From Corynebacterium tuberculostearicum (GTDB taxonomy: Bacteria > Actinomycetota > Actinomycetes > Mycobacteriales > Mycobacteriaceae): a DNA stretch of 64,000 nucleotides. The translations under genes were made by a program, and so were the position numbers. The stretch lies in NCBI RefSeq assembly GCF_013408445.1, contig NZ_JACBZL010000001.1:1426001-1490000 (forward strand). The letters are read 5' to 3'. The notes below the pieces were generated by a model. It worked only from the letters and a program-made list of their open reading frames with translations, made no database searches and had not been told where the DNA came from. Below, piece by piece: positions 7,509 through 16,042 of this stretch; position 1 is the stretch's first letter; each line of letters starts with the position of its first letter.

Positions 7509-9524
7509 ATGGAGCTGCAGCTCAACTTCGTGCACGTCGACGCCGACATGATCACGGATCATGATTTCCTGTTGGACTCGCTTCAGAGCCAGGGGCTGGA
7601 TGCCTTTCGGACCTTCGACCCGAAGATGGAGGAGGTTGCGGCGACACTGACGGAAATCTTCGGTCAGGAATTCCCAGCGCATTCGGCCATTACGGTAACG
7701 GTGGAATCGGGCAACCTGGAGCTGCAGGACCAGCTCACCAAGTTGGCTTACCTGCACGGCCTCGTTGTCTTCCTCGGCACCACGGACATCCTAGTCAATG
7801 CGACGGGCATCGATATCAGTAGTGCTGGGCTCGCCTCCTTGACCAACTCCATGGGCACGGTGTGGCGGCAGGTCAGCAGGGAAACGGTGGACCGCGCGTT
7901 CGAGGATGCGATTCGCCTGCCCGTGGGCGAGCAGACCTGGGTGCAGGTCATCAACCACGGCTCAGACTCCTACGACTACGGGGTGGACATGTCCATGCGC
8001 CTGCTAGCAAACGGGCGCTGTGAGATGGTGTGGACCAGCTTTCCCGCCGCAGATGCTGCCCCGGTATTCCGCAGTCTTACTGTCGGCAGCTACGAGGAGG
8101 CCCGGGAACTCCTCCTATCTTTCAGTGACCACAACCCGCTGATTGCGGAGCTCGACTGGGAGCCGTTGGCCCAGCGCCCGCAGAAGAACTTCCTTGACGC
8201 CGGGTTCCGCCACGAGCTTCCGTGGCGCCGGCTGGATGCAGTGAAGGAGCTTCCCGCGGGCGTGATGGTCCACCTGCATGCCTGGCCCACGATGTCGCTG
8301 GCGTACGGACGGAATGCACAGGGACAGTGGGTAGCAATGGCCTACGATCACCTGGGCACCGAGAACGTGCAAACGTTCGACATCGCAGACGAGGCCATCG
8401 CGGTAGTGGAACACTATCTAGGCGGGAACGGAGAGACCTTTTTTGAGATTTTCCCCGCCTCGTCAGTCTCGGATCCGGCACCGTACACCACGGTCACTGC
8501 CATGGAGCTGCCCGAGCGCGAGGAGCAGTGGACTGAAGCATCGCTCTGCACGATGCACCGCATCCGCGCCGCCCACAACGGCGAACCTGGGCCCCGGATG
8601 CAGCAGTTCATTTCTGCGGTAAACGCCAAGCTGGGAAGTGAAATCCTGCTCGCCGAGGAACACGTCGAGCCCCACGCCCTCACCCGGTTGCTGATCCCCG
8701 CTGAGGTCACGGCGGTCACCCTAGAGCGACTTGCCCACGTGGCCTCGAACTACGGCGTCTCTCTGGTGATGGATGACACCATGGCGCTGTACAACCCGTC
8801 AGGGCGGGCTTTGCCCAATGCAGAAAAGTGCACGTTGACGCTGCTATCCGAGAATCGCTACGCCAATACCTGGGAGACCACTACGCCGTCGGCAGTCACG
8901 GAAGCGGCGCTGCGTCTGTTCCCGGGTTGGAGGCTTAAGGTCATGTCCGGGCGGAATGTGGACTTTCAGGAGCGCTACGCCCTCGAAGTGCGGCAGCAGG
9001 ATGGGGGTTTTGAAGTAAACCTGGCCGCCCCCGACGGCGGCATGTACGCAATTCCCGATATCCCCCTCCCCTACGCGTTGGAGATGATTGTTGAGTTCAC
9101 CTACGGTCCGGCACAGATGGTTGACAAGGTGAATTGGGAGCGCAGCCACACGCCCGCAGATGTGAGCGAAGAAGAGCGCTTCGTGCTCAGCGGCACCCTT
9201 ACTGGCCGAAACCCGTACCTCTTTGAAGAAAGACTTCTTAACGCCGTCCGGGGCGAGGGCCTCTCGGAGGTCGGCACCTGGGCAGTGGTCCATGACCGGC
9301 TGGTCCCCGGCGATTACTGCCAGGTCGACCGTGTGGAGCCCGCAGAGAGCGGTGCGGCGCGCTACCTCGTCGAGTGGGGCCACAACAACGGTGAAGAGGA
9401 ACACTTCCAAATGCTCCTTGAGGACATCGACCAAGCCCTGTCGCTCCTTCATTGGTTTGCGCAGGGAAACCGCGCGGAGTTTGAGGCCCTGCCTTGGACG
9501 CGACAAGAGGGGCAACCGCACTAG
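7509..9524 (+). CDS. Unknown 671-aa protein with repeated alpha/beta modules
   Basis: The ATG at 7509 (MELQLNFVHVDADMITDHDF) has GGAAGGA about 9 bases upstream and is preferred to upstream in-frame codons. There is no signal peptide or membrane helix, so it is cytosolic. I see a loose three-fold pattern: a strand pair with an aromatic, then a helix of the form A-x-x-LL-x-x-F, followed by Trp, near residues 185-225 (SYEEARELLLSFSDHNPL), 285-310 (IADEAIAVVEHYLGG) and 635-660 (IDQALSLLHWF). I cannot assign a family. It is rightward and divergent from the duplicated 281-aa genes and 27 bases before the rhodanese gene. Confidence 0.75.
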   Translation: MELQLNFVHVDADMITDHDFLLDSLQSQGLDAFRTFDPKMEEVAATLTEIFGQEFPAHSAITVTVESGNLELQDQLTKLAYLHGLVVFLGTTDILVNATGIDISSAGLASLTNSMGTVWRQVSRETVDRAFEDAIRLPVGEQTWVQVINHGSDSYDYGVDMSMRLLANGRCEMVWTSFPAADAAPVFRSLTVGSYEEARELLLSFSDHNPLIAELDWEPLAQRPQKNFLDAGFRHELPWRRLDAVKELPAGVMVHLHAWPTMSLAYGRNAQGQWVAMAYDHLGTENVQTFDIADEAIAVVEHYLGGNGETFFEIFPASSVSDPAPYTTVTAMELPEREEQWTEASLCTMHRIRAAHNGEPGPRMQQFISAVNAKLGSEILLAEEHVEPHALTRLLIPAEVTAVTLERLAHVASNYGVSLVMDDTMALYNPSGRALPNAEKCTLTLLSENRYANTWETTTPSAVTEAALRLFPGWRLKVMSGRNVDFQERYALEVRQQDGGFEVNLAAPDGGMYAIPDIPLPYALEMIVEFTYGPAQMVDKVNWERSHTPADVSEEERFVLSGTLTGRNPYLFEERLLNAVRGEGLSEVGTWAVVHDRLVPGDYCQVDRVEPAESGAARYLVEWGHNNGEEEHFQMLLEDIDQALSLLHWFAQGNRAEFEALPWTRQEGQPH

Positions 9525-9551
9525 TCCCGGCACGTGACTAGGGTATGAGGC

Positions 9552-9848
9552 ATGAAAAACGTTCAACCAACCGAAGTACCAGAAGGCGCTCAGCTCATTG
9601 ATGTCCGCGAGAATGATGAGTGGGCGGTGGAGCGCGCGAAGGGCGCGACCCATATCCCGATGAGTGAGATTACGGGTCGCATCCAGGAAATCGACCCAGA
9701 CAAGGATATTTACGTCATCTGCCACGCGGGCGGCCGCAGCATGCAGGTCTGCCAGTATCTGGAGCATGCGCTGGGCTGGGACACCATCAACGTCGATGGC
9801 GGCACGGATAAGTGGAAGGCTGCCGGACTTCCCATCGAAACGGATTAA
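9552..9848 (+). CDS. Single-domain rhodanese-like protein
   Basis: A 98-aa stand-alone rhodanese domain. The catalytic cysteine loop is CHAGGRS (near residue 57), with the upstream LIDVRENDEW strand typical of the family. Such proteins transfer sulfane sulfur to acceptors such as cyanide or thiols; the physiological substrate here is unknown. It is cytosolic. It ends 37 bases before marR, and the marR promoter overlaps its stop codon, so the two genes are probably separate units. Confidence 0.92.
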   Translation: MKNVQPTEVPEGAQLIDVRENDEWAVERAKGATHIPMSEITGRIQEIDPDKDIYVICHAGGRSMQVCQYLEHALGWDTINVDGGTDKWKAAGLPIETD

Positions 9849-9885
9849 TTGGCCTTAACCAATCTTTTGGGATTATTATGATGGT
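9848..9885 (+). promoter_or_regulatory. Leaderless marR promoter with palindromic operator
   Basis: ATTGG-ccttaa-CCAAT (9848-9863) is an inverted repeat placed where a -35 box would lie. TATTAT at 9874-9879 is a good -10 box, with six bases to the ATG at 9886, so the message would have almost no leader. Such an arrangement suits autoregulation by the MarR protein; binding is inferred only. Confidence 0.55.
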
Positions 9886-10344
9886 ATGGCTTCCACGAAT
9901 AATTCTGTAATCCCAACTGCCCTACTCGAATCCCCGTCGTTCCAGCTGGAGCGCCTCCGCCGCCGCACCCGCGATGGCGTCGAGGCTGCCCTGCAGACCA
10001 AGCAGACGACGCTGCGCGAGTACTGGGTCCTTACCTGCCTGGTGGACGCGGATGCCGCATCGCAGTCCTACCTGTCCGAGACCCTGGCCATTGATGCCTC
10101 TGACATGGTGCGTCTTATCGACGCCCTCGAGGACCGCGGCTGGGCCAAGCGCGAGCGCGATCCAAAGGATCGCCGCCGCCAGATCGTCGCGTCCACCAAG
10201 AAGGGCGCGAAGGTTCACAAGGATCTGGCGGAGCTTGTTGCCACTGCCGAGGACGAGGCCTTGGATGAGTCCACCAATAAGCAGCTCAAGCACCTGCGAA
10301 AGTTGGCCAAGTCCATCATTGCCGCGGACGAGGACGAGGCATAA
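9886..10344 (+). CDS. MarR-family transcriptional regulator
   Basis: A 152-aa winged-helix protein. The recognition-helix region LSETLAIDASDMVRLIDALE is followed by the basic wing RERDPKDRRRQIV, which matches the MarR pattern. N- and C-terminal helices would form the dimer interface. Its TAA is immediately followed by the ATG of the 1307-aa synthetase, so the two are translationally coupled, and the synthetase is the likely regulated target. The ligand is unknown. Confidence 0.92.
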   Translation: MASTNNSVIPTALLESPSFQLERLRRRTRDGVEAALQTKQTTLREYWVLTCLVDADAASQSYLSETLAIDASDMVRLIDALEDRGWAKRERDPKDRRRQIVASTKKGAKVHKDLAELVATAEDEALDESTNKQLKHLRKLAKSIIAADEDEA

Positions 10345-13300
10345 ATGGCGGGCCCCGAATCGCTCGTCCCGCAGCAGTACCTTCTAGGTAGCGCGGCGCC
10401 GCGGCCCCGCACGCTGTGGGACATCATCACCACTACCGCGGAGATGCACCCAGACGCCGCCGCGCTGGACGACGGCGAAATCATCACCTACTCCGAGCTC
10501 ATCCACGAGGTCGAGCTGTGGGCCACCGAGCTGCACGCCAATGGCGTGCGCCGGGGCGATCGGATCGGCATTCGGATGACCTCCGGCAAGCGCGAGCTCT
10601 ACCTCGCCATTTTGGCGACCCTGGCGGCGGGCGCGGCCTACGTGCCTGTCGACGCCGATGACCCAGACGAGCGCGCCGAGATGGTCTTCGGCGAGGCCGA
10701 TATCGATGGCGTCTTTACTGATGAAGGCTTCCGCTTCCTGCGCGATTCTGCGCGCCCGGACGCCCCCGACAGGTCCGCCGAGGAGCCGGCTGAGAACCCC
10801 AATACCCCGCGCCCAGAAGACACCGCGTGGATCATCTTCACCTCCGGTTCTACCGGCAAGCCGAAGGGCGTGGCTGTAAGCCACCGTTCCGCGGCCGCCT
10901 TTGTGGATGCCGAGGCCAGCCTCTTTTTGGTCAATCACCCGCACGGGCCGCTCGGCCCGGAGGATCGTGTGCTCGCCGGGCTGTCCGTCGCCTTCGATGC
11001 CTCCTGCGAGGAAATGTGGCTGGCCTGGGGCCACGGTGGCTGCTTGGTCCCGGCGCCGCGATCTCTGGTGCGCTCCGGCATGGACTTGGGCCCGTGGCTC
11101 ATCCGCCGCGATATCACCGTCGTGTCTACCGTGCCTACCTTGGCGGGCCTGTGGCCGGCTGAGGCGCTGGATAATATCCGCCTGCTCATCGTCGGCGGAG
11201 AAGCCTGCTCGCAGGAGTTGGTGGACCGCCTGGCCACCGAGGACCGCGAGATGTGGAATACCTACGGTCCTACCGAGGCCACGGTCGTCGCCTGTGCGCA
11301 GCAAATGCTGCCCGGACGGCCGGTGTCCATTGGCTTGCCGTTGAATGGTTGGGACCTGGTGGTCGTCGATAAGCAGGGCATGCCTGTGGAAATGGGCGGC
11401 GTCGGCGAGCTGGTGATCGGCGGCGTGGGACTGGCGTCCTACCTGGATCCGGCTAAGGACGCGGAGAAGTACGCCCCGCTGGAGTCGATAGGCTGGCAGC
11501 GTGCGTATCGCACCGGTGACCACGTGCGCCTGGAAGAAGACGGGCTGTACTTCGTCGGCCGCGTGGATGACCAGGTGAAAATTGGCGGGCGCCGCATCGA
11601 GCTCGGCGAAGTCGAAGCTAACGTCGCGGCTCTGGATAACGTCTATAACTCGGCCGTGGCCGTGCAGAAGACCCCGGGCGGCGAGTCCGTCCTGGTGGGC
11701 TATGTTTCCCTCGAAGATGAGGCCAAGGGCTTCGATCACGAGGCCGCGCACGCCCGCTTGGCCGAAACCATGCCGGCCGCGCTCGTCCCGCGCATCTGCG
11801 TGATGGAAGAACTGCCGGTGCGCACCTCCGGCAAGGTTGATAAGAAGGCCCTGCCGTGGCCGCTGCCGGGAGTGGGCGTGGAATCGACCACGCTGACCGA
11901 GACCGAGAAGTGGCTCGCGGAGCTGTGGGTAGAAACGCTCGGCGTGTCCGTGGAAGACGAGAACGCCGACTTTTTCTCGCTCGGCGGCACCTCGCTGGCG
12001 GCCGCGACCCTCGTGGGCCATATCAGGGAGCGCTACCCCACCGTGGCCGTGCGCGACCTCTACGACCACCCGCGCTTGGGCTCGCTGGCTGAGCTCATTG
12101 CGGGAGCCGAACCGCGCCCCGCGGCTGCCGACGTCCCCTTGCGCGAGGTCACCAAGGTCGGCTTCGGCACCCGGCTCGCCCAGACCCTGATCCAGATCCC
12201 CGTCATGACGCTGGCCGCATCCAGCTGGCTGGCCTGGCTCATGCTGGGTTCCACCGTGGCGGCATCGCTGGGCTTTGAGTGGGCCGCGGCCTATCCGTGG
12301 TGGCTGGTCATCGTCATGCTCATCGTCTTTGTCACCCCCGTCGGCCGCATCCCCATTGGCGGCTACGGTGCGCGTCTTATTACGGCCGGCATTAAGCCGG
12401 GCGATTACCCGCGCGGCGGTTCGACGCACCTGCGCATCTGGGCGGCCGAGCGCTGGGCTAATACCTCCGGCGCGAGCTCGCTGGCCGGTGCTACGCGCGT
12501 GAATAACTACGCCCGCACGCTTGGTGTCAAGGTCAAGCGCGGCGTGGACCTGCACTCCCTGCCGCCGGTGACCGGCCTGCTCACCTTGGGCAAGCACGCC
12601 GCCATCGAACCTGAGGTGGACCTCTCCGGTTATTGGCTGGACGGCGATATCCTGCATGTCGGTGCCATCGACGTCAAGGAAGGCGCTCGCGTGGGCGCGC
12701 GCTCCACGCTGCTTCCTGGCACCGTAGTGGGCAAGTATGCCCACGTGGAGGCCGGTTCTACCGTTACCGGCCGCAAGAAGATCAAGGACGGCCAGCGCTG
12801 GTCGGGCTCGCCTGCCCAGAAGGTGGGTCGCTCCAAGCACCGCTTCCCGTCCCATACGCCCAAGCGCCGGCCGTGGTGGGTGGCCATTTATGACGCCACC
12901 TCCGTCCTGCTGGCCATCCAACCGGTTGTAGCGCTGGCGGTAGGCGCGGCCATCGTCTTGGCCCTCGTGCATTCCACGGGTGGCGATAGCTTCGTCGGCG
13001 CGATCTTCTTCGCGCCCGTTGGCGCGCTGGCGGCCTTTGCCACCTATATGCTGCAGACTTGGCTGGGCGTGCACATCCTCTCGCTGGGCATTAGCCCGGG
13101 CGTAGCACCCGTGCGCTCGGCCAAAGGCTGGCGCCTGTGGGCCATCGAGCGCCTCATGGACGAGGCTCGCACCAAGCTCTTTCCGCTCTATGCCTCCCAG
13201 CTGACCCCAGCGTGGCTGCGCTCGCTCGGCGCGGAGATTGGCGCCAACGTGGAAATCTCCACCGCGGTTATGATCCCCAAGCTCACCGAGGTCAAAGAAG

Positions 13301-14268
13301 GTGCCTTCCTGGCCGATGACACCATGATCGGCGGCTACGAGCTCGGCGGAGGCTGGATGCGCACCGGCGAGACCAAGGTGGGCAAGCGCTCCTTCGTGGG
13401 CAACTCCGGCATCACCGCACCCGGCCGCAAGCTATCCAAGAACTCGCTGGTTGCCGTTCTTTCTTCTACCCCCAAGAAGACGAAGGCCGGCGCCAACTGG
13501 TGGGGTGCACCGCCAGAGCGCATGCGCCGCGTGACCGTAGAGGTGGACTCCCCCGCTAACTCGGGCGAGGCGCTGACCTATAACCCGGGCTTTGCCGTCA
13601 AGGCCGCCCGCGGCGTGGTGGAAACCATGCGCCTTTTGGCACCGATGTTTTCTGCCATGCTGCTCGCGGCAACCCTTAGCGTCTACGACTCGCTTCTCGA
13701 CGCCCTCGGCTTCCCCCTCACCTGGCTCCTCTCCGGCCTCGTGCTCATGGGCATGGGTGCGGTGGCCATGGCCGTCACCGTCGCGGTGAAGTGGATCTGC
13801 GTGGGCAAGCACCGCGCGGCCGACCACCCGCTGTGGTCCGCTTTTGTCTGGCTCAATGAGCTGCAGGATACCTTCGTGGAGGTCGTCGCCGCGCCGTGGT
13901 TCTTCCAGCACACCTACGGCTCCGGCGAGATCAACCTGGGGCTGCGCGCCCTCGGCGTGGAGATCGGCCGCGGCGCGTGGATCGATTCCTACTGGTTCCC
14001 GGAAACGGACCTCATCCGCGTCGGTGAGGCCGCCACCGTGGGCCCTGGCACCGTGGTGCAAACCCACCTTTTCCAGGACCGCGTGATGAGCCTAGATACC
14101 GTCACCATCCAGGACGGCTCCACGCTGGCCGCCCACTCGGTGGCGCTGCCGGCCTCGCTCATCGGCACGGCCTCCACCGTGGGTCCAGGCTCGCTGGTCA
14201 TGCGCGGCGACCGCGTGCCCACCAACGCCGTATGGCAGGGCAACCCCATCGAGCCGTGGGAGCGATAG
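10345..14268 (+). CDS. Pls/PosA-type membrane nonribosomal peptide synthetase
   Basis: A 1307-aa protein with an adenylation domain (residues 1-520; A3 core FTSGSTGKPKG near 165, A5 NTYGPTEA near 305, A8 YRTGDHVRLEEDGLYFVGR near 390), a carrier domain (phosphopantetheine site FFSLGGTSLAAA near 545), then membrane segments (about 605-670, 855-910, 1095-1155) alternating with left-handed beta-helix/acyltransferase-like repeats. There is no condensation or thioesterase domain. This is the architecture of epsilon-poly-lysine synthetase (Pls) and the wider PosA family, which activate one amino acid and polymerise or transfer it at the membrane. The substrate cannot be read from the sequence by eye. 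It directly follows marR. Confidence 0.9.
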   Translation: MAGPESLVPQQYLLGSAAPRPRTLWDIITTTAEMHPDAAALDDGEIITYSELIHEVELWATELHANGVRRGDRIGIRMTSGKRELYLAILATLAAGAAYVPVDADDPDERAEMVFGEADIDGVFTDEGFRFLRDSARPDAPDRSAEEPAENPNTPRPEDTAWIIFTSGSTGKPKGVAVSHRSAAAFVDAEASLFLVNHPHGPLGPEDRVLAGLSVAFDASCEEMWLAWGHGGCLVPAPRSLVRSGMDLGPWLIRRDITVVSTVPTLAGLWPAEALDNIRLLIVGGEACSQELVDRLATEDREMWNTYGPTEATVVACAQQMLPGRPVSIGLPLNGWDLVVVDKQGMPVEMGGVGELVIGGVGLASYLDPAKDAEKYAPLESIGWQRAYRTGDHVRLEEDGLYFVGRVDDQVKIGGRRIELGEVEANVAALDNVYNSAVAVQKTPGGESVLVGYVSLEDEAKGFDHEAAHARLAETMPAALVPRICVMEELPVRTSGKVDKKALPWPLPGVGVESTTLTETEKWLAELWVETLGVSVEDENADFFSLGGTSLAAATLVGHIRERYPTVAVRDLYDHPRLGSLAELIAGAEPRPAAADVPLREVTKVGFGTRLAQTLIQIPVMTLAASSWLAWLMLGSTVAASLGFEWAAAYPWWLVIVMLIVFVTPVGRIPIGGYGARLITAGIKPGDYPRGGSTHLRIWAAERWANTSGASSLAGATRVNNYARTLGVKVKRGVDLHSLPPVTGLLTLGKHAAIEPEVDLSGYWLDGDILHVGAIDVKEGARVGARSTLLPGTVVGKYAHVEAGSTVTGRKKIKDGQRWSGSPAQKVGRSKHRFPSHTPKRRPWWVAIYDATSVLLAIQPVVALAVGAAIVLALVHSTGGDSFVGAIFFAPVGALAAFATYMLQTWLGVHILSLGISPGVAPVRSAKGWRLWAIERLMDEARTKLFPLYASQLTPAWLRSLGAEIGANVEISTAVMIPKLTEVKEGAFLADDTMIGGYELGGGWMRTGETKVGKRSFVGNSGITAPGRKLSKNSLVAVLSSTPKKTKAGANWWGAPPERMRRVTVEVDSPANSGEALTYNPGFAVKAARGVVETMRLLAPMFSAMLLAATLSVYDSLLDALGFPLTWLLSGLVLMGMGAVAMAVTVAVKWICVGKHRAADHPLWSAFVWLNELQDTFVEVVAAPWFFQHTYGSGEINLGLRALGVEIGRGAWIDSYWFPETDLIRVGEAATVGPGTVVQTHLFQDRVMSLDTVTIQDGSTLAAHSVALPASLIGTASTVGPGSLVMRGDRVPTNAVWQGNPIEPWER

Positions 14269-14289
14269 GCCGCCGCCATAATCTGCGCC

Positions 14290-15936
14290 CTACCGCGAAA
14301 AGTCCTGGTATTTAATCATCTCGCCGGACTTGAAGTCCCAGGCCTCCACCCGGATACGGTCAGCAAAGACCTTGACCCGCAGTCCGGTGGAGGCCTCTTC
14401 CTTTTCCTTAACAATTTTTTCGTCATTATCGCCATCCGGTAGGTACTCGTTGAGGATGGCGCCGGTGTTGACCACTGGGAAACCGATGCGGCCGGCCTCG
14501 CCGGTGCCGTCATAGCGGCGGGTTCCCCACCAGTTATTCTGACGCAGCGAGGAGTGGCTGTGGCTGCTAAACCACACGATGTTGTTGTACTTATTGACCA
14601 CGTTGGATAGCGCCTCGAGGTCCTCAAAGTCATTCTGGTACCACGCCGAATGGGACATCGATACCGTCTGCGGCAGCAACGGATGGCTAAAGACCAACGC
14701 CGGCGTGCCCTTAGCGTCCCAATAAGCCAGGCGCTCATCTAGCCAGTTGAGCTGCTCCTTGCTAAGGCGCTGGAACGGATCCTTGCCGTGGCGCAGAATA
14801 TCGGAATAAAACTCGGTATTTACCGAAATGAGCGGCACCCCATCCACCACTTCTTCCTTCCACGGCTTGTCCTGGCCGGAGTGCTTCAGGAAGCGATCCA
14901 GGTAGGTCTTAGAGCCTTCCTTGCCATACATTTCGTGATTGCCGATGGTCCACAATTCCTTGCCCGAATCGTGCGGCACCTCGCTGTGCGCGGCCAAGAA
15001 ATCATCCCACTGCTGCTGCGAGCCATCGTCTACGAGGTCGCCGTTGAGTACGAGTGCCCCGGCCTTATCCTCCATACCGTTCAACTGGCGGACCGCGTCT
15101 TTGTAGTCTTGGGGGTCACCCTGGACGTCGGAAAGCACGTCCACGGTAGCCTGCGGCGAGCCCTGAAGCTCACCGAGCGGCTTGACGACGCCCACGTTAT
15201 CCACCGCCCACCACCAGTCATCATTGCCGTTGTTGTAGCTGAAGCTAACCTGCATATTCTTTGCTCCGGCCGGCACGTCCAAGCCAATGGACTCGTGCTT
15301 GGAGAAGACATCCTTATCAAAGACGGCGATTTCCTGAGCTTCCCCACCATCGAAGGAGACCGTCACCGTGGCATTTTGCCCGTCCTTGCCCTGGCGGTAA
15401 TGGTGGTCGAATTCCACATTCACCCTCTCCTGCCCCGCCACCGGGATGGCCGGGCTCTTTAGACCCGCGGTCATGGAATCACCTTCGGCCAAGCGCTGCT
15501 GCTTGTTGTCGATGATGGCGAAGGTGTCATGCGCCTGGGTGAAATAGTGGCGCATATCGGTACCAGAGGCCCAGGTCCAATGGCGCATGTTGCCAAAGGT
15601 CCAGCCCTTCCAGCGCGCCTCACCCGAGTCCACGCCGTGTACGTCAGTGCTCCACCCCTCCGGCGCGCGGTGGGTAAACCATGCCGGGGTATCCACCCCG
15701 TCGAAGCTCTCCTGCCACAGCACCCGCGATTCTGTGCCTTCCCCCGGCTGCACATCGTCTCCCGCCGAGGACCCCTCGGACGAGCCCTGGGAAGACCCCC
15801 AGGAAGAGCCTAACGATGACCCCAAAGAAGAACCAAAGGAGGAACCCGGAAGCGAGGACTGGGCCGCCGCGACGGGCGCGCCCACCATTGCGGTGAGCGC
15901 TAGGACAGAAGAGAAAGCACAGAGTTTATTTTTCAT
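14290..15936 (-). CDS. Secreted metallophosphoesterase
   Basis: A 548-aa exported protein with a signal peptide (MKNKLCAFSSVLALTAMVGA, Ala-rich cleavage region). Right after it, about residues 26-55, comes a low-complexity run of GSS-x units. A jelly-roll-like domain follows (about 70-250, ending WWWAVDNVGVV), then a calcineurin-type phosphoesterase domain with SDVQGD, LNGDLVDD, GNHEM, FSHPLL and SSHSHSS, all at the expected metal-ligand spacing. The Asp-x-His of the first motif is replaced by DVQ, as in several relatives. It acts outside the membrane on an unknown phosphoester. It converges on the synthetase gene with 21 bases between stops. Confidence 0.92.
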   Translation of the reverse strand: MKNKLCAFSSVLALTAMVGAPVAAAQSSLPGSSFGSSLGSSLGSSWGSSQGSSEGSSAGDDVQPGEGTESRVLWQESFDGVDTPAWFTHRAPEGWSTDVHGVDSGEARWKGWTFGNMRHWTWASGTDMRHYFTQAHDTFAIIDNKQQRLAEGDSMTAGLKSPAIPVAGQERVNVEFDHHYRQGKDGQNATVTVSFDGGEAQEIAVFDKDVFSKHESIGLDVPAGAKNMQVSFSYNNGNDDWWWAVDNVGVVKPLGELQGSPQATVDVLSDVQGDPQDYKDAVRQLNGMEDKAGALVLNGDLVDDGSQQQWDDFLAAHSEVPHDSGKELWTIGNHEMYGKEGSKTYLDRFLKHSGQDKPWKEEVVDGVPLISVNTEFYSDILRHGKDPFQRLSKEQLNWLDERLAYWDAKGTPALVFSHPLLPQTVSMSHSAWYQNDFEDLEALSNVVNKYNNIVWFSSHSHSSLRQNNWWGTRRYDGTGEAGRIGFPVVNTGAILNEYLPDGDNDEKIVKEKEEASTGLRVKVFADRIRVEAWDFKSGEMIKYQDFSR

Positions 15937-15984
15937 AATTCAATTTCTATCCGGCCTGGGCAACGAGGCGGTTACATGTACGTA

Positions 15985-16019
15985 AACTCTTGGCAAGCAC
16001 TACATGCCTGCCAAGAGTT
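15985..16019. terminator. Stem-loop after the alpha/beta hydrolase gene
   Basis: AACTCTTGGCA (15985-15995) pairs with TGCCAAGAGTT (16009-16019) around a 13-base loop. It lies just past the stop of the leftward hydrolase gene. The T-run is weak. Confidence 0.6.
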
Positions 16020-16042
16020 CTCGCTTTGAGTTCAGTGTGAAT

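Noticed and set aside
10384..13074. Long open frame (about 896 codons) on the minus strand
   Set aside because: It is antisense to the synthetase gene and follows its codon pattern; the product is Arg/Gln/His/Gly-rich with no domain.
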